A stretch of 25,701 nucleotides of DNA from assembly GCA_035948135.1 (NCBI GenBank), contig DASZJL010000087.1, positions 1-25,701 of the forward strand, given 5' to 3'. The position numbers and the translations under genes are program-made. Below the pieces are notes generated by a model, which was not told the origin of the DNA, did not search any database, and saw only the letters and a list, made by a program, of their open reading frames with translations. Shown one piece after another: positions 14,601-20,526 of this stretch. This DNA comes from CADDZP01 sp035948135. GTDB taxonomy: Bacteria > Actinomycetota > Acidimicrobiia > Acidimicrobiales > AC-14. Within the stretch, counting starts at the first letter, position 1, and every line of letters begins with the position of its first letter.

Positions 14601-14720
14601 AACCGGTTCTCATGCACCGCAGTGGCTGTGATCCCGAGCGAAATGTCCGCATCCAACGACCGTTCGGGTGCACGAGTTGGTGAAAGGGCACCAGCGATGA
14701 GTCGGTCTTCCCGTCGCCCC

Positions 14721-14766
14721 CGTAGTTGCCGCAGTTGCAGTGCCCCCAGTTGCAGTTGCCGTAGTT
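14721..14766. repeat. Cluster of AGTTGC repeats in codon phase
   Basis: AGTTGC occurs at 14724, 14733, 14748 and 14754, and CAGTTGCAGT occurs twice (14732-14741, 14747-14756). Spacings are 9, 15 and 6, all multiples of three. On minus this reads as an Asn/Gly/Cys-rich string (NYGNCNWGHCNCGNYGG) just past the sigma factor stop, in another frame. It may be a decayed coding repeat. Confidence 0.4.
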
Positions 14767-15637
14767 AGGCGAGCGGCGACAGGTAGGCGAGCTGTCGGGG
14801 GTCGGCCACCGAGCTGATGTGGTCGACGAGTCCGTTCTCGGTCCGCAGGACCATCAAGGCGAATGGGCGGCCGTTGCGGAAGGCAAGGATTCCGGGCTCG
14901 CCGTTGATCGGGATCGACACGAGCGTCGAGCTCGTCTGCGGGCCGAAGAGGGCGAGCACCCGGGGCGCCACGTTGTCCCTGCCCTCGACGTCCACGTGCG
15001 GGATGATGCCGATCTCGGCGTGGCCCGCCACGTTCGGATCGAGCACGCTCAGGAGAGCCTCGAGGTTTCCGCCCGCGCACGCGGCGATGAAGCGTTCGAC
15101 CACCTCTCGCTCTTCCGCGGCCTCGACCGCGAACCGGGCCGGGCCGGTCTCCTCCTCCATCCGGCGCCGGGCCCTACTGGCCAGCTGGCGACACGCCGCG
15201 GGCGACCGGCCCACGATCGACGCCACGTCGTCGAACGAGAACTGAAACACGTCGTGCAGCACGAAGGCGGCGCGCTCGGGCGGTGTCAGGCGTTCGAGCA
15301 CCACCGCAAGCGCCATCCGAATGCTGTCGTCGAGCGTGACGACTTCGGAAGGGTCGGGGGTATTGGTGGCGACGTTGGGTGACAGATCCTTTCCGGCCGC
15401 GTGCCGGACCCGCGCCGAGCCCATCTGGTCGAGGCAGATGCGGCCGGTCACCACGACCAACCAGCCGCGCATGTCCGCGATCTCGTCGAGGTCGACGTTG
15501 AGCAGGCGCATGAAGGCCTCCTGCACGGCGTCCTCGGCCTCGCTCACGCTGCCCACCATGCGGAACGCGAGGTCCACGAGGTACCGGTGGTGCGCCGACC
15601 AGATATCGGCCAGACGGTCGTCAGGAACGCGGGTCAT
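14765..15637 (-). CDS. ECF sigma factor with C-terminal SnoaL-like domain (ECF41/SigJ-like)
   Basis: The 290-aa protein has sigma region 2 (about 10-80: HHRYLVDLAFRMVGSVSEAEDAVQEAFMRLL, then MRGWLVVVTGRICLDQM) and sigma region 4 (about 106-158: LERLTPPERAAFVLHDVFQFSFDDVASIVGRSPAACRQLASRARRRM). A SnoaL/NTF2-like domain of about 110 residues follows and ends ADPRQLAYLSP. In ECF41-type factors this fused domain replaces an anti-sigma factor and tunes activity. The linker lacks the WLPEP motif I associate with classical ECF41, so an ECF56/SigJ-like group is also possible. The ATG at 15637 lies exactly 8 bases after CGTCGTCC of its promoter, implying a leaderless mRNA and autoregulation. It is divergent from the ABC exporter genes. 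Confidence 0.92.
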   Translation of the reverse strand: MTRVPDDRLADIWSAHHRYLVDLAFRMVGSVSEAEDAVQEAFMRLLNVDLDEIADMRGWLVVVTGRICLDQMGSARVRHAAGKDLSPNVATNTPDPSEVVTLDDSIRMALAVVLERLTPPERAAFVLHDVFQFSFDDVASIVGRSPAACRQLASRARRRMEEETGPARFAVEAAEEREVVERFIAACAGGNLEALLSVLDPNVAGHAEIGIIPHVDVEGRDNVAPRVLALFGPQTSSTLVSIPINGEPGILAFRNGRPFALMVLRTENGLVDHISSVADPRQLAYLSPLA

Positions 15638-15645
15638 GTCTCAGA

Positions 15646-15673
15646 GGACGACGCGTCCTTCCCGTGTGTGACA
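15646..15673 (-). promoter_or_regulatory. ECF-type promoter of the sigma factor gene
   Basis: Read on minus: TGTCACA (15673-15667), 13 bases, then CGTCGTCC (15653-15646), then 8 bases to the ATG at 15637. Counting the second CGT-C, the layout is TGTCACA-N16-CGTC, which is the ECF41 promoter pattern as I recall it. Distances equal those of the opposite promoter base for base. Confidence 0.75.
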
Positions 15674-15685
15674 TGCGCCGGTAGG

Positions 15686-15713
15686 TGTCACAACTCCAAC
15701 TGTTGCGTCGTCC
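15686..15713 (+). promoter_or_regulatory. ECF-type promoter of the ABC exporter genes
   Basis: TGTCACA (15686-15692), 13 bases, CGTCGTCC (15706-15713), then 8 bases to the ATG at 15722. The two TGTCACA boxes of this divergent pair are inverted copies 12 bases apart. The identical architecture on both strands predicts co-activation by the adjacent sigma factor. Confidence 0.75.
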
Positions 15714-15721
15714 TGCCCGGC

Positions 15722-16681
15722 ATGCAACGACGATCCAGGACAACGACCCCCGCTGTCGATGTACAGCACCTAAGCAAGATCTACGCCGGCGGCGTGGAGG
15801 CGGTGAGGGACATCAGCTTCGCCGTGGCGCAAGGCGAGGTGTTCGGCCTTCTCGGCCCCAACGGTGCCGGCAAGTCGACGACCGTCGGCATGCTGACGAC
15901 GACGGTGCGGCCGACGGCGGGCACGGCCCGGCTCATGGGTCACGACGTGGCGGCCGACCCCCTCGCCGCCCGATCCGTCAGCGCGGTCGTTTTTCAGGAG
16001 CCGACGGTGGACGGTGCGCTCACCGGTCGTCGCAACCTGGAGATCCACGCCCGTCTCTGGGGTGTCGACCCGACGACGTCCTCCACCGCCATCGACGACG
16101 TCCTCGACTCCTTCGGGCTTGCCGATCTGGCGAGCCGAACCGTCGAGAGTTACAGCGGCGGGCAGCGTCGTCGGCTGGAGATCGCCAGGGCGCTGGTCTC
16201 GGCGCCAGAGGTCCTCTTCCTCGACGAGCCGACTGTCGGCCTCGACCCGCGGATCCGGTTCGAGCTGCTCGACCTCATCGCCGGCTTGCGAGCGCGAGCG
16301 GAGACGACGGTTGTGCTCACGACCCACTACCTCGACGAGGCCGAGCGTCTCTGCGACCGCGTCGCCATCGTGCACGAGGGACGCATCGTCGCCCTCGACG
16401 CACCGACGAAGCTTCTGGCGGGCATGGGTGCGAACCTCGTCGAGCTGCGCGTGGACGGCGACGCCAGCCGAGCGCTCCGCAAGCTCCGCGCCCGCGGGTT
16501 GGCGGGAGACGACGCGTTCGCGGTCGGCGCCACGCTCACCGTTCCCGTGCACGACCGCTCGGCCCGCCAAGCGGTTGCCGCCATCGCCGAGCTGGACATC
16601 GCCACCGGCGCCATCAGCGCCCGGCCCCCGACCCTCGACGACGTGTACCTACGACTCACCGGCGACCGCCTGGCCGCCTGA
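15722..16681 (+). CDS. ABC exporter ATP-binding protein, DrrA family
   Basis: The 319-aa protein has a full nucleotide-binding domain: Walker A GPNGAGKST (45-53), Q-loop in VVFQEPTVDGALTGRRNL, signature YSGGQRRRLEIARAL (144-158), Walker B VLFLDEPTVGLD (164-175) and the switch His202 in TTHYLDEAERLCDR. The C-terminal extension (about 230-319) ending RPPTLDDVYLRLTGD is typical of DrrA/CcmA-like exporters of drugs, antibiotics or lipids. It works with the membrane protein encoded 15 bases downstream. The ATG at 15722 is set by the promoter: it lies 8 bases after CGTCGTCC with no ribosome binding site, as expected for a leaderless message. The substrate is unknown; sigma factor control suggests an envelope or drug stress response. 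Confidence 0.93.
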   Translation: MQRRSRTTTPAVDVQHLSKIYAGGVEAVRDISFAVAQGEVFGLLGPNGAGKSTTVGMLTTTVRPTAGTARLMGHDVAADPLAARSVSAVVFQEPTVDGALTGRRNLEIHARLWGVDPTTSSTAIDDVLDSFGLADLASRTVESYSGGQRRRLEIARALVSAPEVLFLDEPTVGLDPRIRFELLDLIAGLRARAETTVVLTTHYLDEAERLCDRVAIVHEGRIVALDAPTKLLAGMGANLVELRVDGDASRALRKLRARGLAGDDAFAVGATLTVPVHDRSARQAVAAIAELDIATGAISARPPTLDDVYLRLTGDRLAA

Positions 16682-16696
16682 TCGGAGAACGAGACC

Positions 16697-17560
16697 ATGA
16701 CTGCCATCACTACCGCACCGCCGACGCCATCACCGCTGGTGCTCCGCCGACCGGCGGCCCGCTCGATCGTGGCGCCACTTGCCACCCTGACGAGGCGCCG
16801 CTTCGCCCTCAGCGCCCACACGCCGCGCGAGATCGTCGTGCCGCTCATGACGCCCATCCTCTTCAGCGTCGTCATCGCTCCCGCACTGGCCAAGGTCACA
16901 GGTGCCATACACGGCATCGACTACATGAGCTTCGTGGCGATCGGCACCGTCGGCTTGCTGGTGCCGCTGAACTGCATGTTCGCCGGCATCGGGGTGATCG
17001 TCGATCGCCAGAGCGGCGCGCGGCGCGACCTGCTGGCCGCGCCCGTGCCCAGGTCGTTGATCGTGTTCGGCAACCTGGCGGTGGCCCTGTCGATCAGCGC
17101 CTTCCAGGTCGTCGCCCTCTTCGTCGCCGCCGTCTTGCGCGGCGCCCAGTTTGATGCCCGCCCGACCGGCGTCGTGTTCTTCGCGGCGGCCGCCGTCCTC
17201 CTCGCCGTCGCCATGTACGGCGGGGCCGAGATCCTGGCCAACCGCATCTCCAAGCAAGAGGAGTACATCGGCGCCGTTCCCGCCATCGCCATCGTGCCCT
17301 GGTTCTTCGCCGGGTCACTGTTCCCGATCTCGGCGCTGCCGACATTCCTGGGCGCGTTCGCGAAGGTCCTGCCCCTGACCCATGCCCTCGCCGTCATGCG
17401 TTACGGGCTGCTGGACGGCCGGGCGACCGGGCTGCACGACATCTGGGGTATGACCAATGCCACAGCGATGGCTGCGCTCAGCCTCCTCGTGGTGGCGGCG
17501 TACGCAGCGCTGCTCCTGAGCCTGTCGGTGCGCGTCTTCTCAAGAGCCGCGGTCAAGTAG
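16697..17560 (+). CDS. ABC-2 type exporter membrane protein, DrrB family
   Basis: The 287-aa polytopic protein has about six hydrophobic segments, including VVPLMTPILFSVVIAPAL, YMSFVAIGTVGLLVPLNCMF, LIVFGNLAVALSISAFQVVALF, VVFFAAAAVLLAVAMYGG, YIGAVPAIAIVPWFFAGSLFPI and AMAALSLLVVAAYAALLLS. GIGVIVDRQSGARRDLLAAPVPRS in the first cytoplasmic loop and FFAGSLFPISALPTFLGAFAKVLPLTHALAVMR near the end are hallmarks of ABC-2/DrrB permeases. It should form the channel for the ATPase encoded just upstream. GGAGAACGAG lies before the ATG at the proper distance. A two-gene operon driven by the ECF-type promoter at 15686 is the likely unit. Confidence 0.92.
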   Translation: MTAITTAPPTPSPLVLRRPAARSIVAPLATLTRRRFALSAHTPREIVVPLMTPILFSVVIAPALAKVTGAIHGIDYMSFVAIGTVGLLVPLNCMFAGIGVIVDRQSGARRDLLAAPVPRSLIVFGNLAVALSISAFQVVALFVAAVLRGAQFDARPTGVVFFAAAAVLLAVAMYGGAEILANRISKQEEYIGAVPAIAIVPWFFAGSLFPISALPTFLGAFAKVLPLTHALAVMRYGLLDGRATGLHDIWGMTNATAMAALSLLVVAAYAALLLSLSVRVFSRAAVK

Positions 17561-17598
17561 CCGGGAGTAGCCTCTCGCGCGCACCTCGGGGGCGCGCG

Positions 17599-18546
17599 AT
17601 GGGACGACAACCGGTCGAATCGACACTGGCCCTACTCAGCAGCGCCAACCGAACTGGACGCTGGCAGGCCAAGGGCGTGACGCAAGCCACCGCCCTTCTG
17701 GGAACGTGCACGATCGACCTGCGCGAGGCGGAGATCGATGGCGACCACCTCCTCGTGCGGGCCAGCGCCGTCCTCGGCGCGATCCACGTCATCGTGAACG
17801 AGCGCACCGACGTCGACCTCACGGGCACCGCTCTCCTCGGCTCGATCAAGGACCGGCGCAAGTCAACAGAGGCCACCGTCGCCGGCGGCCCCGATGTGCG
17901 AGTCGAGGCGTTCGCCCTCTGCGGCTCGGTGACCGTTGCCAACGAGCCCATCCCGCGTGCCGCAGAGCGGTCGTCGATCGACGAGGTCGCGGAATCGGTG
18001 GCCGAGGAACGCCCGCTGCTGCACCAGGGCGCGGCGCCGGATGGCACGACGACCGTGCTGTTCAGTGACATCGAAGGGTTCACGGCGATGAACGATCGCC
18101 TCGGCGATCATCAGGCCTTCGAGGTGCTGAAGACCCACAACCAGATCGTGCGCGATGAGGTCGAGGCCTACGGCGGGTTCGAGGTGAAGTCCCAGGGCGA
18201 CGGCTTCATGGTCGCCTTCTCAAGCGCCCGCCAGGCGCTGCTGTGTGCCATCGCCATCCAGAAGGCGCTGGCGGCCCGGTCGGGTGGCGAGCCGGTTCGC
18301 GTGCGCATGGGGCTGCACACGGGCGAGGCCATCAAGGACGCCGACGACTTCTTCGGTCGCAACGTGATCTTCGCCGCTCGTATCGCCGACCAGGCCGAGG
18401 GCGGGGAGATCCTCGTCTCCTCACTGGTCAAGGAGCTGACCGAGAGCGGCGGCGAGTTCCGGTTCGAGAACGGCCGCGAGGTCGCCCTGAAGGGCCTCTC
18501 GGGAACGGGGAAGGTGTACTCGCTGGAGTGGGGCGAGGCGCCCTAG
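17599..18546 (+). CDS. LiaF-C-like domain fused to a class III nucleotide cyclase
   Basis: The 315-aa protein joins two modules. Residues 25-115 (TALLGTCTIDLREAEI, VLGAIHVIVNE, ALLGSIKDRR, CGSVTV) resemble the repetitive beta domain at the C-terminus of LiaF-type cell-wall stress proteins. Residues 150-315 are a cyclase: Asp157 in VLFSDIEGFT and Asp201 in SQGDGFMVAF bind metal, Lys197 favours adenine, and Arg261 stabilises the transition state. The usual Asn of VNxAAR is Ile257 (NVIFAARIADQA), so activity may be reduced or use another residue. There is no membrane segment. A cytosolic enzyme reading envelope state is the inferred role. It follows the exporter by 38 bases; its stop overlaps that of rpmB by 4 bases. 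Confidence 0.87.
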   Translation: MGRQPVESTLALLSSANRTGRWQAKGVTQATALLGTCTIDLREAEIDGDHLLVRASAVLGAIHVIVNERTDVDLTGTALLGSIKDRRKSTEATVAGGPDVRVEAFALCGSVTVANEPIPRAAERSSIDEVAESVAEERPLLHQGAAPDGTTTVLFSDIEGFTAMNDRLGDHQAFEVLKTHNQIVRDEVEAYGGFEVKSQGDGFMVAFSSARQALLCAIAIQKALAARSGGEPVRVRMGLHTGEAIKDADDFFGRNVIFAARIADQAEGGEILVSSLVKELTESGGEFRFENGREVALKGLSGTGKVYSLEWGEAP

Positions 18547-18758
18547 GCGCTCTCGGCCTTGGGCCGCACGGGCGCCTTCTGCACCTTGCCGGCCTTCAGG
18601 CACGACGTGCAGACCCGGATGCGCTTGGGCGAGCCGTTCACCAGGGCGCGGACGCGCTGGATGTTGGGGTTCCAGCGGCGCTTCGTACGCCGGTGGGAGT
18701 GGCTGATCGCCATACCGAATGAGGGGTGCTTCCCGCACACCTCGCACACTGCGGGCAT
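18543..18758 (-). CDS. rpmB: 50S ribosomal protein L28, zinc-ribbon form
   Basis: The 71-aa protein begins PAVCEVCGKHPSFGMAISHSHRRTKRRWNPNIQRVR, typical of L28, a component of the large ribosomal subunit. It keeps two CxxC pairs, Cys5/Cys8 and Cys50/Cys53 (RVCTSCLKAGKV), so it is the zinc-binding version. Actinobacteria often encode a second, cysteine-free copy controlled by Zur; none is seen here. The ATG at 18758 follows TAGCCT by 6 bases, suggesting a leaderless message. It is convergent with the cyclase gene and divergent from fakA. Confidence 0.96.
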   Translation of the reverse strand: MPAVCEVCGKHPSFGMAISHSHRRTKRRWNPNIQRVRALVNGSPKRIRVCTSCLKAGKVQKAPVRPKAESA

Positions 18759-18764
18759 GAGTCG

Positions 18765-18770
18765 AGGCTA
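18765..18770 (-). promoter_or_regulatory. Candidate -10 element for leaderless rpmB
   Basis: Read on minus, TAGCCT (TANNNT) ends 6 bases before the rpmB ATG, so initiation would fall on the start codon. The -35 zone overlaps one arm of the cruciform element at 18785-18847. Confidence 0.45.
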
Positions 18771-18784
18771 GCAGCGGTACTCGC

Positions 18785-18847
18785 CTCCTCTTCGACTTGA
18801 TCGGGTCCTTCGGCCCCGAAGCGCCTTCGGCGCGTATCGAAGAGGAG
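18785..18847. other. Three-way-junction palindromic element between rpmB and fakA
   Basis: CTCCTCTTCGA (18785-18795) and TCGAAGAGGAG (18837-18847) form a perfect 11-pair outer stem. Inside are two more hairpins: TCGGGTCC-TTC-GGCCCCGA (18801-18819, one mismatch) and GCGCC-TTC-GGCGC (18821-18833). Nearly all 63 bases are paired. It lies between divergent start codons, so it could be a double operator, a cruciform, or a terminator insulating two promoters. Confidence 0.6.
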
Positions 18848-18856
18848 CCTCGGAAT

Positions 18857-18862
18857 TACCAT
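18857..18862 (+). promoter_or_regulatory. Candidate -10 element for leaderless fakA
   Basis: TACCAT (TANNNT) ends 8 bases before the GTG at 18871, and no purine-rich ribosome binding site lies between (the spacer is CCCCCCTT). Both facts fit a leaderless transcript. Confidence 0.45.
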
Positions 18863-18870
18863 CCCCCCTT

Positions 18871-20526
18871 GTGGCCACGTTGGAGGCTCTTGACGCCGCG
18901 CACCTGCGCGAGGTGGTGGTCGGCTACCGCGACGCCTTGCGGGCCCACCAGGAGAAGCTGAACCGGCTCAACGTGTATCCGGTGCCCGACGGCGACACCG
19001 GCACCAACATGGCGCTCACCCTCGAGTCGGTCGTCAGCGAGCTCGACGGCGCCGACGACATGGGCACCATGTGCAAGGCCATCAGCCACGGGTCCCTGAT
19101 GGGCGCCCGCGGCAACTCCGGCGTGATCCTCTCTCAGGTCCTTCGGGGCATGACCGACACCATCAAAGGCAGCGACACCGTCGACGGGGCGGCCATCGCC
19201 GAAGCCCTGCGTCAAGCCAGCGACGCGGCCTACAACGCGGTGATGCGCCCCGTCGAAGGCACCATCCTCACTGTCGTCCGCGAGTCGGCGACCGCGGCGG
19301 GGGCGGCGGCCGCCAACGGCGACGGGCTCGATCGAGTGCTCGAAGCGGCGACGTCCGCAGCCGAGGAGTCCCTTGCTCGCACACCGGAGCTCCTACCGGT
19401 GCTGAAGGACGCGGGTGTGGTCGACGCCGGCGCCGCCGGCTACATCCTGTTGCTCGACGTATTGCTGCACGTCGTCGACGGGCGCCCGGTTCCCGAGCCC
19501 GAGTCCTTCAAGGCACCCGCAGCCGCGCCCGCGAGCGGGCGTGCTGTGCCCGAAGGCCACGTCGAGCCCGAAGGGGCGACCGTCAGCGACCTGCGGTACG
19601 AGGTCATGTACCTGCTCGAGGCGGCGGACGAGGCGGTCCCGGTGTTCAAGAACGTGTGGGCGGGTATCGGCGACTCGATCGTCGTCGTCGGCGGTGACGG
19701 ACTCTGGAACTGCCATATCCACACCGACGACATCGGCGCCGCGGTCGAGGCGGCCCTGGACGCCGGCCGGCCACGCAACATCCGCGTCACGGACTTGCTG
19801 GAGCAGGTCGAGGAGGAGCGCTGGGTGCGGGAGGCGCCACCCGACGAGCCGGCGCCGCCGAGCGAGCCGGTCCCCACCGCCGTCGTCGCCGTCGCCACCG
19901 GGGACGGGATCCGGCGCATCTTCCACTCTCTCGGGGTCCAGCAGATCGTGGCCGGCGGCCAGTCGATGAACCCGTCCACGGCGCAGATCCTCGAGGCCGT
20001 GCAGGCGGCGCCGGCCGACCAGGTCGTCGTGCTGCCCAACAACAAGAACATCATCCCCGTCGCCGAGCAGGTCGACGCGCTGACGCTGAAGCAGGTACGG
20101 GTCCTGAAGACCAAGGGCATCACCGAGGGCTTCGCCGCTCTCATGGAGTACGACCCCCAGGCCGACGTCGACGCCAACGCGAACACGATGGCCGAGGCTG
20201 CGGCACGCATCGCCTCCGGTGAGGTCACCCGGGCCGTGCGCGACGCCAACTCGGCGGCCGGTCCCGTCTCCGAGGGTGACTACATCGCCCTCACCAAGGA
20301 CGGCATCGTCGCCGTGGCACCCGACCTCGGGGGGGCGGCGACCGGGCTGCTCGAGCGCCTGGTCACCGACGACCACGAGATCGTCACGGTGATCGAAGGT
20401 GAAGGCGCCACCGCCGCCGACACGCGCCGCGTCACGGAATGGCTGGGCGAGCACCGCCCCCACGTGAGCACGGAAGTGCACCACGGGGGCCAGCCGCTCT
20501 ACCCGTATCTCGTCTCCGTCGAGTAG
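18871..20526 (+). CDS. fakA: DAK2-domain fatty acid kinase subunit (FakA/YloV family)
   Basis: The 551-aa protein has the FakA layout. An N-terminal DhaL-like nucleotide domain carries NVYPVPDGDTGTNMALT (34-50), where the Asp residues bind magnesium and ATP, and GARGNSGVILSQ (78-89), followed by RPVEGTILTVVRESA and DAGVVDAGAAGY. A middle domain (about 230-310) and a C-terminal domain with MNPSTAQIL and VVLPNNKNIIPVAEQ complete it. In Firmicutes FakA phosphorylates fatty acids presented by the DegV-like FakB for phospholipid synthesis; no FakB gene is in this window. The rpmB-fakA-recG order is conserved in Actinobacteria as I recall. GTG 18871 begins the conserved sequence. recG starts on the last base of its stop. 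Confidence 0.93.
   Translation: MATLEALDAAHLREVVVGYRDALRAHQEKLNRLNVYPVPDGDTGTNMALTLESVVSELDGADDMGTMCKAISHGSLMGARGNSGVILSQVLRGMTDTIKGSDTVDGAAIAEALRQASDAAYNAVMRPVEGTILTVVRESATAAGAAAANGDGLDRVLEAATSAAEESLARTPELLPVLKDAGVVDAGAAGYILLLDVLLHVVDGRPVPEPESFKAPAAAPASGRAVPEGHVEPEGATVSDLRYEVMYLLEAADEAVPVFKNVWAGIGDSIVVVGGDGLWNCHIHTDDIGAAVEAALDAGRPRNIRVTDLLEQVEEERWVREAPPDEPAPPSEPVPTAVVAVATGDGIRRIFHSLGVQQIVAGGQSMNPSTAQILEAVQAAPADQVVVLPNNKNIIPVAEQVDALTLKQVRVLKTKGITEGFAALMEYDPQADVDANANTMAEAAARIASGEVTRAVRDANSAAGPVSEGDYIALTKDGIVAVAPDLGGAATGLLERLVTDDHEIVTVIEGEGATAADTRRVTEWLGEHRPHVSTEVHHGGQPLYPYLVSVE

Noticed and set aside
13546..14691. 381-codon minus-strand frame opposite thiD and across the gap after it
   Set aside because: Most of it is antisense to thiD; the gap part crosses strong hairpins and shows no conserved motif.
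18759..18870. tRNA or similar cloverleaf from the three-way junction
   Set aside because: No acceptor end, T-loop or anticodon arm; the stems are palindromic and symmetrical instead.
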